DNA of 64,000 nt from Pseudomonas fluorescens (GCF_001648775.1 NZ_LVEJ01000028.1:196269-260268), one strand, 5' to 3'. Positions 18,474-28,704 are shown, numbered from the stretch's first letter. The notes: generated from the letters alone by a model not told the origin. Made by a program: numbers and translations.

Positions 18474-19433
18474 TTAACTGGCCGCCATCTTCATCCGCCG
18501 CGCCTTGAGCCCGGCGATCAACGAAGGCCCCAACGCCACCAGCGCCGACCCCAGCACCACCAGCACCGCCCCACCATAGCCCAGCGCATTGATCTGTTCG
18601 GCATGCACATAGTCCGGCCAGACCCCGGCCGCGATCGCTACCGCGCCAAACGTCACCAACGGCGTGATCGCCAACGTTGCACTGACCCGCGACGCCTCCC
18701 AATGCGCCAGCGCTTCGGCGAACGCGCCGTAAGCAATCAAGGTATTCATGCAGCACGCCAGCAGCAGCCAACCCTGCAACGGGCTGAGGTTCAGCGCTTC
18801 GAGCGGATGCACCCACGGCGTCAGCAGCAAGGCGCAGAACAGGTAGATCACCATCATCACCTGCAGCGAATTCCACACTGTCAGCAATTGCTTCTGGCCC
18901 AACGCATAAAAGGTCCACACCGTGGATGCCAGCAACACCAGCAAAACGCCCGCGGTGTAATCCGACAACGACGTCAGCAACTCGGCCAACCGCTGATTGA
19001 AGAACAGCACAAAACCGATCAACAGCACCGCAAGGCCAATGCCCTGGCCGATGCTGAAACGCTCCTTGAACACAAACAGACTGGCGATCAGCAACATGAT
19101 CGGGCCCATTTGCACCACCAGTTGCGCGGTGCCGGGGCTGAGCAGATTGAGGCCCATCAGGTACAACACATAGTTGCCGACCAGTCCGAGCACCGCCATC
19201 AACACCAGCCAGCCACCCTTGGGCCCGAGCACTTTGCGACTCGGCAAGCGCTTGACCGCGGCCAGATAAATGAACAGGCAACCGCCGGACACCAGCAGGC
19301 GAAACCACGTTACCGTGATCGGGTCCATCACCAGCAGCACCTGTTTGAGTTTGATCGGCAGGATGCCCCAGAGAAACGCGGTCAGCAGCGCCAGGAACAA
19401 GCCGTACACCCAGCGACCCGAAGAAATGTGCAT
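18474..19433 (-). CDS. EamA/DMT-superfamily membrane transporter
   Basis: A 319-residue protein with ten predicted hydrophobic segments arranged as two five-helix EamA repeats, for example LFLALLTAFLWGILPIKL and LLLACCMNTLIAYGAFAEALA. It ends in a basic cytoplasmic tail. Such proteins export amino acids or other small metabolites; the substrate is unknown. The start chosen is the ATG at 19433 (MHISSGRWVYG); a longer frame reaching 19493 adds a non-hydrophobic leader and is unlikely. The ribosome binding site is weak. It is monocistronic, with a REP pair downstream. Confidence 0.85.
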   Translation of the reverse strand: MHISSGRWVYGLFLALLTAFLWGILPIKLKQVLLVMDPITVTWFRLLVSGGCLFIYLAAVKRLPSRKVLGPKGGWLVLMAVLGLVGNYVLYLMGLNLLSPGTAQLVVQMGPIMLLIASLFVFKERFSIGQGIGLAVLLIGFVLFFNQRLAELLTSLSDYTAGVLLVLLASTVWTFYALGQKQLLTVWNSLQVMMVIYLFCALLLTPWVHPLEALNLSPLQGWLLLACCMNTLIAYGAFAEALAHWEASRVSATLAITPLVTFGAVAIAAGVWPDYVHAEQINALGYGGAVLVVLGSALVALGPSLIAGLKARRMKMAAS

Positions 19434-19643
19434 GGAAACCCCAAAGCCTGCTGACAAGTGCGCCCATTCTAGGCGCGCCGTGGATCGGCACACAGGGACA
19501 GTTACGGCCAGGACGCGAATGAAACTGTGCAGGTCGCAGCATTAAATTGACGCGGCGCCGTTGATCGGCTGGTCGGGCGCGTCAAGTGCTTCAGGCATAA
19601 GCTCATTGGATCCGTTTCAGCACATCAGCCAAGGAGACCGGTC

Positions 19644-19838
19644 ATGTTAGCAATGCGCGCTCTCGACAACGCCCCCGCCACGCACTTTCGCAGCGATCGG
19701 CTGTGTCGGGTCAATGGCGAACTGTATTTCAGTACTCGGGAAAATACCCTTGAGGGGCCTTTCGACAGTGCCGAGAAGGCTGAGCAGGAAATAAAGGCTT
19801 ATATCTCGCGGATGCAACTACAGGATTCGAACCGATAG
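19644..19838 (+). CDS. Small DUF6316-family protein
   Basis: A 64-residue protein with AAGGAG nine bases before the ATG. The sequence contains RSDRLCRVNGELYFSTREN and GPFDSAEKAEQEIKAYI, a pattern I associate with the small Pseudomonas family DUF6316. No membrane segment or signal peptide is seen; it is presumably cytoplasmic. The function is unknown. It lies between divergent and convergent neighbours and is expressed alone, with a REP pair directly downstream. Confidence 0.72.
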   Translation: MLAMRALDNAPATHFRSDRLCRVNGELYFSTRENTLEGPFDSAEKAEQEIKAYISRMQLQDSNR

Positions 19839-19852
19839 TCAGTGGTGAATTC

Positions 19853-19943
19853 ATTCGCGAGCAGGCTCGCTCCCACAGGATTTAGGTGAACATTGAAAAT
19901 ATGTCCACCCTGAACCCTGTGGGAGCGAGCCTGCTCGCGAATG
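19853..19943. repeat. REP pair (inverted)
   Basis: Opposed copies ATTCGCGAGCAGGCTCGCTC (from 19853) and TGTGGGAGCGAGCCTGCTCG (to 19943) between the converging DUF6316 and thiolase genes. Confidence 0.92.
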
Positions 19944-19973
19944 CGGTATATCAATCGACAAATCTTTTGGCGG

Positions 19974-21158
19974 TTAACGCACCGCTTCAAATAACGCGGT
20001 AGCGCCCATCCCGCCGCCCACACACATGGTGACGATCCCGTAACGCAGGTTACGCCGCTGCAACTCCCGCACCAGATGCCCGACCTGCCGCGATCCGGTC
20101 ATGCCGAACGGGTGACCAATGGAAATCGAACCGCCGTTGACGTTGTACTTGTCGTTATCGATCTCCAGCCGGTCACGGCTGTACAGGCACTGCGAAGCAA
20201 ACGCCTCGTTCAATTCCCACAGATCGATATCCGCCACTTGCAAGCCTTTGGCCTTGAGCAGTTTCGGCACCGAGAACACCGGGCCGATGCCCATTTCGTC
20301 CGGTTCGCAACCGGCCACGGTAAAACCCCGAAAAAAAGCCTTCGGCTTGAGCCCCAGTTGCAGGGCCTTTTCCAAACTCATCACCAGCGTCATTGACGCA
20401 CCGTCGGACAACTGCGACGAGTTACCCGCCGTCACAGAACCGTCTTCGGCAAATACCGGCTTCAACCCGGCGAGGCTTTCGTAAGTGGTATCGGGGCGGT
20501 TGCAGTCGTCGCGATCGACCACGCCATCGAGAATCTGCACCTCGCCAGTGTTCTTGTCCTCGACGCGATACTTCACCGCCATCGGCACGATTTCATCGTT
20601 AAAGCGGCCTGCGGCTTGCGCCTGCGCAGTGCGGATCTGACTTTGCAGCGAATAACGATCCTGCGCTTCACGACTGACGCCATAACGCCGCGCAACCACT
20701 TCGGCGGTCTGGCCCATCGTGTAATAGATGCCCGGCGTCTGCTGCTTGAGCAGCGGGTTGATCAGGTGATCGGTGTTGACGCTTTTCATCGTCAGGCTGA
20801 TCGATTCAACGCCACCGGCGACGATGATATCGCTGCAGCCCGAGGCAATCTGGTTGGCGGCAATCGCAATCGCCTGCAAACCCGACGAGCAGAAACGGTT
20901 GAGGGTCATGCCGGCCGTGCCAGTGCCCAGACGCGAGAGCACCGCGACGTTGCGGCCGATGTTGTAACCCTGCGCACCTTCGTTGGAGCCGGCGCCGACG
21001 ATGCAATCCTCGACGCTGGCCGGGTCGATGTCGTTGCGCTCAAGCAGCGCGTTGACGCAATGAGCCGCCATGTCATCGGGACGGGTCTGGTTGAACTTGC
21101 CGCGAAAGGATTTGGCCAGGCCAGTCCGCACGCTGTCGACGATCACCACTTCACGCAT
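19974..21158 (-). CDS. Acetyl-CoA C-acyltransferase (thiolase)
   Basis: A 394-residue thiolase. The acyl-accepting cysteine is C90 in NRFCSSGLQ, NEAFA is at 317-321, the catalytic histidine H349 is in GHPFGMTG, and the second cysteine C379 is in CVGGGMG. It catalyses thiolytic cleavage or condensation of 3-ketoacyl-CoAs. It stands alone rather than beside fadB, so the chain-length preference and direction cannot be read. The start at 21158 (MREVVIVDS) has GAGG six bases upstream and fits family length; the frame extends to 21233 without support. A REP pair follows the stop. Confidence 0.9.
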   Translation of the reverse strand: MREVVIVDSVRTGLAKSFRGKFNQTRPDDMAAHCVNALLERNDIDPASVEDCIVGAGSNEGAQGYNIGRNVAVLSRLGTGTAGMTLNRFCSSGLQAIAIAANQIASGCSDIIVAGGVESISLTMKSVNTDHLINPLLKQQTPGIYYTMGQTAEVVARRYGVSREAQDRYSLQSQIRTAQAQAAGRFNDEIVPMAVKYRVEDKNTGEVQILDGVVDRDDCNRPDTTYESLAGLKPVFAEDGSVTAGNSSQLSDGASMTLVMSLEKALQLGLKPKAFFRGFTVAGCEPDEMGIGPVFSVPKLLKAKGLQVADIDLWELNEAFASQCLYSRDRLEIDNDKYNVNGGSISIGHPFGMTGSRQVGHLVRELQRRNLRYGIVTMCVGGGMGATALFEAVR

Positions 21159-21260
21159 GGCATACCTCATTGTTGTTGTCGGTTGAGAGTGGACCGAGCA
21201 TAAGTCCACCCCATTGCCGACCGCGACAATCATTCACCCCGCGTATGCGCGTCCATCGGT

Positions 21261-22775
21261 TCAGTCCTTGTGCTTCTTCGCATGCTTGTCGGATTTCTCG
21301 AAGGCGTCTTCGAGTGCGCGGTTGATGGTGCGCAACACCTTGATCCGGGCCCAGCGTTTGTCGTTGGCTTCAACCAGTGTCCACGGCGAAATCTCTGAGC
21401 TGGTGCGGTCGACCATATCGCCGACGGCGGCACGGTAGGCATCCCACTTGTCGCGGTTGCGCCAATCGTCCTCAGTGATTTTGAAGCGTTTGAACGGGAT
21501 CTCTTCGCGCGCCTGGAAACGCTCCATCTGCGTGTCCTTGTCGATGGCCAGCCAAAACTTGACCACGATCACTCCGGCGTCCGCCAGTTGCTCCTCGAAA
21601 TCATTGATCTCGCCATAAGCGCGCAACCAGTCGGCCGGCGTGCAGAAGCCTTCGATTCGCTCGACCAACACCCGGCCGTACCAGGAGCGGTCGAACACGG
21701 TGAACTTGCCGCGCGCCGGAATGTGCCGCCAGAAGCGCCACAAGTATGGCTGCGCACGTTCCTCTTCGGTGGGCGCGGCAATCGGCACGATGTTGTACTG
21801 ACGTGGATCGAGCGCCGCCGCGACCCGACGGATCGCCCCGCCCTTGCCTGCCGCGTCGTTGCCTTCGAACACCGCCACCAAGGCGTGGCGGCGCATGCGT
21901 TTGTCGCGCATCAGCCCGGACAGACGCGCCTGTTCGGTGATCAGTTGTTCTTCGTAGTCTTTCTTGTCCAGGCGCTGAGTCAGGTCGAGGCTGTCGAGCA
22001 GGTTCAATTGATCGACCGGTGTGCCCAGCGGCGCGGCGCTGACATCGTGGGGATGCACGTCCGGACGCTTCAGCGCATTTTGCAAACCTTCGAGGAGAAT
22101 CTTGCCGACCGCCAGACTGCGGTAGTGGGCGTCGACACCTTCGATTACATGCCATGGCGCATAATCGCGGCTGGTACGGCGCAGCACGCGCTCGCCGTAT
22201 TTGACGAACTTGTCGTAGGTTTGCGATTGCTGCCAGTCCAGCGGGCTGATGCGCCAGCTGTGCAGCGGGTCATCGGCGAGTGCCTTGAGCCGCGCCTTCA
22301 TCTGTTTCTTCGACAAGTGAAACCAGAATTTGAAGATCAGCGCGCCTTCATCACAAAGCATTTTTTCCAGACGTTCGGCACCGGCAATCGCCTGATCCAG
22401 ACGCGGATCCTTGAACAGGCCATGCACCCGCCCTTGCAGCATCTGGCTGTACCAGTTGCCGAAGAAAATGCCCATGCGCCCCTTGGCCGGGAGCATCCGC
22501 CAATAGCGCCAGGCCGGTGGCCGGGACAGCTCTTCATCAGTCTGTTGATCGAAGGTGCGTACTTCGATCAGGCGCGGGTCCATCCACTCGTTGAGCAACT
22601 TGACCGTCTCGCCCTTGCCCGCGCCTTCGATGCCGTTGATCAAAATGATCACCGGGAAACGCTTCTGCTGCTGCAATTCAAACTGGGCTTCGAGCAAGGC
22701 TTCGCGCAATGCCGGGACGGCCGCCTCGTAGGTGTCTTTGTCGATGGCGTGACCGATTTCAGCGGATTCAAACAT
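21261..22775 (-). CDS. pap: Polyphosphate:AMP phosphotransferase (double PPK2 domain)
   Basis: A 504-residue protein made of two fused PPK2 domains. The first has a P-loop in INGIEGAGKGET (about residues 47-58) and the second in EGNDAAGKGGAI; both have downstream FGNWYSQ / FDRSWYGRV lid and Walker B-like segments. Tandem-domain members of this family (Pap) use polyphosphate to phosphorylate AMP to ADP, which sets this protein apart from one-domain PPK2 kinases. The start at 22775 is supported by AAGGAG seven bases upstream; the open frame extends to 22898 without a ribosome binding site. The highly charged C-terminus ends in a lysine/histidine tail. Confidence 0.93.
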   Translation of the reverse strand: MFESAEIGHAIDKDTYEAAVPALREALLEAQFELQQQKRFPVIILINGIEGAGKGETVKLLNEWMDPRLIEVRTFDQQTDEELSRPPAWRYWRMLPAKGRMGIFFGNWYSQMLQGRVHGLFKDPRLDQAIAGAERLEKMLCDEGALIFKFWFHLSKKQMKARLKALADDPLHSWRISPLDWQQSQTYDKFVKYGERVLRRTSRDYAPWHVIEGVDAHYRSLAVGKILLEGLQNALKRPDVHPHDVSAAPLGTPVDQLNLLDSLDLTQRLDKKDYEEQLITEQARLSGLMRDKRMRRHALVAVFEGNDAAGKGGAIRRVAAALDPRQYNIVPIAAPTEEERAQPYLWRFWRHIPARGKFTVFDRSWYGRVLVERIEGFCTPADWLRAYGEINDFEEQLADAGVIVVKFWLAIDKDTQMERFQAREEIPFKRFKITEDDWRNRDKWDAYRAAVGDMVDRTSSEISPWTLVEANDKRWARIKVLRTINRALEDAFEKSDKHAKKHKD

Positions 22776-22947
22776 GGGACGGCTCCTTCCAGGATTCAGC
22801 AAGACTAGCGGATTGGGCACAGCAGCGGCGCAGAAATTCCCGCAGGTTGCGGATTGTCCGCGAGTCGTCGGGCGCAAGCCTTGCCATGGATCAAGCACCC
22901 TCCGCCCGATCAGCTAGAATGGCGGCCTTGTCGTTGCCGAGCCTGCC

Positions 22948-24927
22948 ATGAAGCCCGTATTGCCCCACGCCCAACTCGATTGGGATGAACAAGGACGCCC
23001 GCGTTCACGCGTGTTTGATGACGTGTATTTTTCCGACAAGTCAGGTCTGGATGAAACCCGTTATGTGTTCCTGGAACAGAATCGCCTGGCCGAGCGTTTT
23101 GCTGCGTTGCCGACGAGTGGGCGACTGGTCATTGGCGAAACCGGGTTCGGCACCGGGCTGAATTTTCTCTGCGCCTGGCAGTTGTTCGAGCAACACGCGG
23201 TGGCCGGTGCGCGGCTGCATTTTGTCAGTGTTGAAAAGTACCCGCTGAGCCCGGCTGATCTGCAACGGGCACTGACACTGTGGCCAGAACTCAAACCGTT
23301 GGCCGATCAGTTGCTCACGCATTACGTCGCGATCCATCAAGGCTTTCAGCGCATCACCCTGGCTGGCGGCCGCGTCACGCTGACCTTGCTGATCGGCGAC
23401 GCATTGGAGCAACTGCCGCAGCTCGATGCGCAGATCGATGCGTGGTTTCTCGACGGTTTCGCTCCGGCGAAAAACCCGGACATGTGGACGGCTGAACTGT
23501 TCGTCGAACTGGCACGTCTGGCGGCACCGGGATCTACGATCAGCACCTTCACCAGTACCGGTTGGGTTCGGCGCTTGCTCAACGCTGCCGGGTTCAAGAT
23601 GAAGCGCACGCCGGGCATCGGCCACAAGTGGGAAATCCTTCGTGGCGAGTTTCTCGGCTGGCCAGCAGAGGTCGCACCGCCCGCCCCGGAAAAACCGTGG
23701 TTCGCCCGCCCTGCCCCGCTCACCGGTGAACGTCGCGCGCTGGTGATCGGCGCCGGTCTGGCCGGTTGCGCCACAGCGTCCAGTCTCGCCGCTCGCGGTT
23801 GGCAGGTCAGTTTGCTGGAGCGTCACGATGGTGTGGCGCAAGAAGCTTCGGGCAATCCGCAGGGTGTGCTGTATCTGAAGCTGTCGGCTCACGGCACCGC
23901 GCTGTCGCAACTGATCGTCAGCGGTTTCGGCTACACCCGCCGCTTGCTGGAAACCCTGCAACGCGGCACCGATTGGGATGATTGCGGCGTTCTGCAACTG
24001 GCCTTCAACGCCAAGGAAGCCGAGCGTCACGCGCAACTGGCGGCAGCATTCCCGCAAGACTTGTTGCAGTGGCTGGAGCAACCCGAGGCGCAGGCTCGCG
24101 CCGGTATCGGTCTGGCCCATGGCGGTCTGTACTATCCCGAAGGTGGCTGGGTACACCCGCCCGCGTTGTGTCTGGCACAAGCGGCGCAACCGAACATCGA
24201 ACTGCTCAGCCATCGCGAAGCGCTGGAACTGCGCAAGGTCGCTGATCAGTGGCAAGCCTTCGACGGTGACCGACTGCTCGCCAGCGCGCCAATCGTGGTG
24301 CTGGCCGGTGCCGCCGAGATCAAACGCTTTGCGCAAAGTGCCGAGCTGCCGCTCAAGCGTATTCGCGGGCAAATCACTCGCCTTGCCGAAACCGCAGAAA
24401 GCCAGGCGCTGACCACCGTGGTCTGCGCCGAAGGCTACGTCGCACCGGCGCGTCTGGGCGAGCACACCCTCGGTGCCAGCTTCGACTTCAACAGCGATGA
24501 CCTGACGCCCACCACCGCCGAACACCAAGGCAATCTGGCCATGCTCGAAGAGATTTCCAGCGATCTCGTCGCGCGCCTGCACATCAGCGAGCAGCCTGTC
24601 GAAAGCCTGCAAGGCCGCGCCGCGTTCCGCTGCACCAGCCCTGACTATCTGCCGATCGTCGGCCCCCTCGCCGACCGCGACGCGTTCCTCGATAGCTACG
24701 CAGCGCTGAGCAAAGACGCTCGTCAGGTGCCAGACGTCCCTTGCCCATGGCTCGATGGTTTGTACGTCAACAGCGGCCACGGTTCGCGCGGTCTGATTAC
24801 TGCGCCGCTGTCAGGTGAATTACTCGCCGCCTGGCTCGATAACGAACCATTGCCGCTGCCACGCAGTGTCGCCCAAGCCTGCCATCCAAACCGCTTTGCC
24901 CTGCGCCGTCTGATCCGCGGCAAATGA
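22948..24927 (+). CDS. mnmC: MnmC: bifunctional tRNA mnm5s2U34 methyltransferase/FAD oxidoreductase
   Basis: A 659-residue fusion that finishes the mnm5s2U modification of wobble uridine. The N-terminal MnmC2 methyltransferase has the SAM motif IGETGFGTGLNF (62-73) and LDGFAPAKNPDMW (168-180). The C-terminal MnmC1 oxidoreductase begins with the FAD motif VIGAGLAGC (266-274) and later FRCTSPDYLPIVGP. It removes the carboxymethyl group from cmnm5s2U, after which the first domain adds the methyl. Length and order of domains are those of gammaproteobacterial MnmC. It is divergent from pap, 172 bp apart. Confidence 0.96.
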   Translation: MKPVLPHAQLDWDEQGRPRSRVFDDVYFSDKSGLDETRYVFLEQNRLAERFAALPTSGRLVIGETGFGTGLNFLCAWQLFEQHAVAGARLHFVSVEKYPLSPADLQRALTLWPELKPLADQLLTHYVAIHQGFQRITLAGGRVTLTLLIGDALEQLPQLDAQIDAWFLDGFAPAKNPDMWTAELFVELARLAAPGSTISTFTSTGWVRRLLNAAGFKMKRTPGIGHKWEILRGEFLGWPAEVAPPAPEKPWFARPAPLTGERRALVIGAGLAGCATASSLAARGWQVSLLERHDGVAQEASGNPQGVLYLKLSAHGTALSQLIVSGFGYTRRLLETLQRGTDWDDCGVLQLAFNAKEAERHAQLAAAFPQDLLQWLEQPEAQARAGIGLAHGGLYYPEGGWVHPPALCLAQAAQPNIELLSHREALELRKVADQWQAFDGDRLLASAPIVVLAGAAEIKRFAQSAELPLKRIRGQITRLAETAESQALTTVVCAEGYVAPARLGEHTLGASFDFNSDDLTPTTAEHQGNLAMLEEISSDLVARLHISEQPVESLQGRAAFRCTSPDYLPIVGPLADRDAFLDSYAALSKDARQVPDVPCPWLDGLYVNSGHGSRGLITAPLSGELLAAWLDNEPLPLPRSVAQACHPNRFALRRLIRGK

Positions 24928-25090
24928 GTGGAAACCAGGGGCATCGCAACGGTGCCCCGCCGGTCTGACAGCCCCACTTATAACTTATCGTTCTAAAACT
25001 CCCACAACCGCACCGGGTCAGTTTCTGAGTACCGGCCATTCTGGCCGCTGAAGAAATACCCTCCCCAACGGAAAAACCGGTAAGGATTTT

Positions 25091-26863
25091 ATGTGCGGAT
25101 TAGCTGGCGAGTTACGTTTTGATCAACAACCTGCAGACCTTGCAGCCATCGAGCGAATCACCCATCACCTGGCGCCTCGCGGCCCCGATGCGTGGGGCTT
25201 TCATGCTCAAGGGCCGATTGCCCTGGGCCATCGCCGCCTGAAAATCATGGACCTGTCGGACGGCTCGGCGCAGCCGATGGTCGACAACCAGCTCGGCCTG
25301 TCGCTGGCCTTTAATGGCGCGATTTACAACTTCCCGGAATTGCGCGCTGAGCTCGAAGCGCTGGGTTACGCCTTCTACTCCGGCGGCGACACCGAAGTGC
25401 TGCTCAAGGGCTATCACGCCTGGGGCGAAGCGCTGCTGCCGAAACTCAACGGCATGTTCGCCTTCGCCATTTGGGAACGCGACGCCAAGCGTCTGTTCAT
25501 CGCCCGCGACCGTCTCGGCGTGAAGCCGTTGTACCTGTCGCGCACCGGCCAGCGCTTGCGGTTTGCCTCGGCCCTGCCGGCGCTGCTAAAGGGCGGTGAC
25601 ATCAACCCGATCCTCGATCCGGTGGCGCTCAATCATTACCTGAATTTCCATGCCGTGGTGCCGGCGCCACGCACTTTGCTGGCTGGTATCGAAAAGCTGC
25701 CGCCAGCGAGCTGGATGCGCGTGGAAGCAGACGGTACGACCGAACAGAAAACCTGGTGGACCCTGCCGTACGGCCCGCACGATGACGAGAAAAATCTGAC
25801 GCTGGAAGACTGGGTCGACCGTGTGCTCGACAGCACTCGCGAAGCGGTAGCGATTCGTCAACGGGCGGCCGTCGATGTCGGTGTGCTGCTCTCTGGCGGT
25901 GTCGATTCGAGCATGCTCGTCGGCCTGCTGCGTGAAGTCGGCGTCGAGAACCTGTCGACCTTTTCCATCGGTTTCCAGGATGCCGGCGGTGAGCGCGGCG
26001 ACGAGTTTCAGTATTCCGATCTGATCGCCAAACACTACGGCACGCAGCATCACCAACTGCGCATCGACGAAAAAGAAATCATCGAGCAACTGCCCGCGGC
26101 ATTCCGCGCAATGAGCGAACCGATGGTCAGCCATGACTGCATCGCTTTCTATCTGCTGTCGCGTGAAGTGGCCAAGCATTGCAAGGTTGTGCAGAGCGGC
26201 CAGGGCGCCGATGAGCTGTTCGCCGGTTATCACTGGTACCCGCAAGTCGACGGCGCGGCCGATCCTTACGCAGCCTATCGCAATGCGTTTTTCGACCGCA
26301 GCTACGACGACTATGCCGCCACCGTGCAACCGCAATGGCTGACCGCGCATGACGCGGCCGGCGACTTCGTCAAAGAGCATTTCGCCCAACCCGGTGCCGA
26401 GGCGGCAGTCGACAAGGCCCTGCGTCTGGACAGCACGGTGATGCTGGTCGACGACCCGGTCAAACGTGTCGACAACATGACCATGGCCTGGGGCCTGGAG
26501 GCGCGCACGCCGTTTCTCGACTATCGCCTGGTCGAGCTGTCGGCCCGCGTACCGGGCAAATTCAAGTTGCCCGATGGCGGCAAACACGTGCTGAAAGAAG
26601 CCGCGCGCCGAGTCATCCCAAGTGAAGTGATCGACCGTAAAAAAGGCTACTTCCCGGTGCCCGGTCTCAAACACTTGCAGGGCGATACGCTGAACTGGGT
26701 GCGCGAACTGCTGCTCGATCCGAGTCAGGATCGCGGCCTGTTCAACCCGGCCATGCTCGACAAATTGCTGACTGATCCGCAAGGCCAACTGACCCCGTTG
26801 CGCGGCTCCAAGCTGTGGCAACTGGCGGCCCTGAACCTGTGGCTCAGTGAACAAGGAATCTGA
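25091..26863 (+). CDS. asnO: N-acetylglutaminylglutamine amidotransferase (asparagine synthetase-like)
   Basis: A 590-residue class II glutamine amidotransferase. C2 is the nucleophile, the glutaminase domain covers about 1-190, and the synthetase domain has the pyrophosphate loop SGGVDSS (268-274) plus GQGADELFAGY. With the next gene it makes the osmoprotectant dipeptide N-acetylglutaminylglutamine amide (NAGGN) under hyperosmotic stress, as shown for the equivalent P. aeruginosa and Sinorhizobium cluster. Context separates it from plain asparagine synthetase. TAAGGA sits four bases before the ATG. ngg follows 3 bp after the stop. Confidence 0.9.
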   Translation: MCGLAGELRFDQQPADLAAIERITHHLAPRGPDAWGFHAQGPIALGHRRLKIMDLSDGSAQPMVDNQLGLSLAFNGAIYNFPELRAELEALGYAFYSGGDTEVLLKGYHAWGEALLPKLNGMFAFAIWERDAKRLFIARDRLGVKPLYLSRTGQRLRFASALPALLKGGDINPILDPVALNHYLNFHAVVPAPRTLLAGIEKLPPASWMRVEADGTTEQKTWWTLPYGPHDDEKNLTLEDWVDRVLDSTREAVAIRQRAAVDVGVLLSGGVDSSMLVGLLREVGVENLSTFSIGFQDAGGERGDEFQYSDLIAKHYGTQHHQLRIDEKEIIEQLPAAFRAMSEPMVSHDCIAFYLLSREVAKHCKVVQSGQGADELFAGYHWYPQVDGAADPYAAYRNAFFDRSYDDYAATVQPQWLTAHDAAGDFVKEHFAQPGAEAAVDKALRLDSTVMLVDDPVKRVDNMTMAWGLEARTPFLDYRLVELSARVPGKFKLPDGGKHVLKEAARRVIPSEVIDRKKGYFPVPGLKHLQGDTLNWVRELLLDPSQDRGLFNPAMLDKLLTDPQGQLTPLRGSKLWQLAALNLWLSEQGI

Positions 26864-26866
26864 TTG

Positions 26867-28615
26867 ATGAAACCTCACGCTACGGCCATCAACCAACGCC
26901 TGCTGCGCGGCCAGACGCCGTCGTATGAACGCTTGCAGGCGCGCCTGGCCGAAGACGGCAGCAGCCCCGCCGCCGAGCCGATCGCGGTGCATTGCGGCTG
27001 GGGTCGGTTGCTGATCGGCCACACCTTTCCTGACCCGAAATCGCTGGCGCAGGAGTTGCTCAACGAGCAGCCCGGCGAGCGCGACATCGCGCTGTACGTC
27101 GCCGCGCCGCAGCAGATTCTCGGGCTGGAGCCGACGCAACTGTTCCTCGACCCCTCCGACACGTTACGCCTGTGGTTCAGCGATTACCGTCAGGCGACAC
27201 GCGTATTTCGCGGCTTCCGCATCCGTCGCGCGCAGAGTGAAGCGGACTGGCAGGCGATCAATCAGCTGTATTCGGCACGCGGCATGTTGCCGATCGACGC
27301 AACGTTGCTTACTCCGCATCACCAGGGCGGGCCAGTGTATTGGCTGGCCGAGGACGAAGACAGCGGCGCGGTGATCGGCAGCGTCATGGGCCTGAACCAT
27401 CACAAGGCCTTCAACGATCCGGAAAACGGCAGCAGTCTGTGGTGCCTGGCGGTTGATCCGCAATGTTCGCGACCGGGTGTTGGCGAAGTGTTGGTGCGGC
27501 ACTTGATTGAACACTTCATGAGCCGTGGTCTGAGCTATCTGGATCTGTCGGTTCTGCACGACAACCGGCAGGCGAAAAGCCTTTACGCCAAGCTCGGTTT
27601 TCGCAACCTGTCGACCTTCGCCATCAAGCGCAAAAACGGCATCAACCAGCCGCTGTTTCTCGGCCCGGGGCCGGAGGCGCAGTTCAATCCCTATGCGCGG
27701 ATCATCGTTGAAGAAGCCCATCGGCGCGGTATCGATGTGCAGGTCGATGACGCCGACGCCGGGTTGTTCACCCTCAGCCATGGCGGCCGCCGCGTGCGTT
27801 GCCGCGAATCGTTGAGCGACCTGACCAGCGCAATCAGCATGAGCCTGTGCCAGGACAAAAGCCTGACGCACAAGGTGCTCAAAGGCGCCGGGTTGAACCT
27901 GCCCTCGCAGCAACTGGCGGGCAACGCCGACGACAATCTGGCCTTTCTCGATGAACATCAACGCGTGGTGGTCAAGCCGCTCGACGGTGAACAGGGCCAA
28001 GGCGTGGCGGTGGATTTGCAGAGCATCGAAGAGGTACAGCAGGCCATCGAAACGGCGAAGCAATTCGACAGCCGTGTGCTGTTGGAAAGCTTCCACGAAG
28101 GTCTCGATCTGCGGATTGTGGTGATTGGTTTTGAAGTGGTCGCGGCGGCGATTCGCAAGCCTGCCGAAGTGGTCGGCGATGGTCAGCATTCGATCGGTGC
28201 GTTGATCGAGGCGCAGAGCCGTCGTCGCCAAGCGGCCACCAGCGGTGAGAGCAAAATTCCGCTGGACCATGAAACCCAGCGCACCTTGCATGCGGCCGGT
28301 TATGACTACAGCAGCATTTTGCCGGCCGGCGAGCATCTGTTTGTCCGCCGTACCGCCAATCTGCACACCGGCGGCACGCTGGAGGATGTCACGGCAATTC
28401 TGCATCCGACGCTGGTCGATGCGGCGGTGCGGGCGGCGCGGGCGCTGGACATTCCGATGGTTGGCCTGGATTTGATGGTGCCAGCGGCGGATCAGCCGGA
28501 GTACGTGTTTATCGAGGCCAACGAACGCGCCGGGTTGGCCAACCATGAGCCACAGCCGACGGCGGAGCGGTTTGTCGATTTGTTGTTTCCGCACAGTCAG
28601 CCGGCTGTACTTTGA
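26867..28615 (+). CDS. ngg: N-acetylglutaminylglutamine synthetase
   Basis: A 582-residue fusion protein. The N-terminal third holds a GNAT acetyltransferase domain (about 95-260; LWCLAVDPQCSRPGVGEVLVRHL is the acetyl-CoA-binding strand-helix). The C-terminal half is an ATP-grasp ligase (about 310-580; VVKPLDGEQGQGV and FIEANERAG). It would acetylate and ligate glutamines to give the NAGGN dipeptide before amidation. The ATG at 26867 is preceded by AAGGA at ten bases; a TTG three bases earlier is a possible alternative. It is coupled to the upstream amidotransferase gene. A REP pair separates it from the downstream peptidase gene. Confidence 0.92.
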   Translation: MKPHATAINQRLLRGQTPSYERLQARLAEDGSSPAAEPIAVHCGWGRLLIGHTFPDPKSLAQELLNEQPGERDIALYVAAPQQILGLEPTQLFLDPSDTLRLWFSDYRQATRVFRGFRIRRAQSEADWQAINQLYSARGMLPIDATLLTPHHQGGPVYWLAEDEDSGAVIGSVMGLNHHKAFNDPENGSSLWCLAVDPQCSRPGVGEVLVRHLIEHFMSRGLSYLDLSVLHDNRQAKSLYAKLGFRNLSTFAIKRKNGINQPLFLGPGPEAQFNPYARIIVEEAHRRGIDVQVDDADAGLFTLSHGGRRVRCRESLSDLTSAISMSLCQDKSLTHKVLKGAGLNLPSQQLAGNADDNLAFLDEHQRVVVKPLDGEQGQGVAVDLQSIEEVQQAIETAKQFDSRVLLESFHEGLDLRIVVIGFEVVAAAIRKPAEVVGDGQHSIGALIEAQSRRRQAATSGESKIPLDHETQRTLHAAGYDYSSILPAGEHLFVRRTANLHTGGTLEDVTAILHPTLVDAAVRAARALDIPMVGLDLMVPAADQPEYVFIEANERAGLANHEPQPTAERFVDLLFPHSQPAVL

Positions 28616-28639
28616 TCATGCAGCGCTTCCATTGACGCC

Positions 28640-28704
28640 TTCGCGAGCAAGCTCGCTTCCACAGGGGAATGCATTCCAAATGTGGGAGCGAGCTTGCTCG
28701 CGAA
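28640..28704. repeat. REP pair inside the NAGGN cluster
   Basis: Opposed copies with only about 17 bp between them (28640-28664 and 28680-28704). The first copy has one change from the common form (CTCGCTTCCACA). It lies between ngg and the peptidase gene, both on the plus strand, so it may attenuate or stabilise the shared mRNA. Confidence 0.92.
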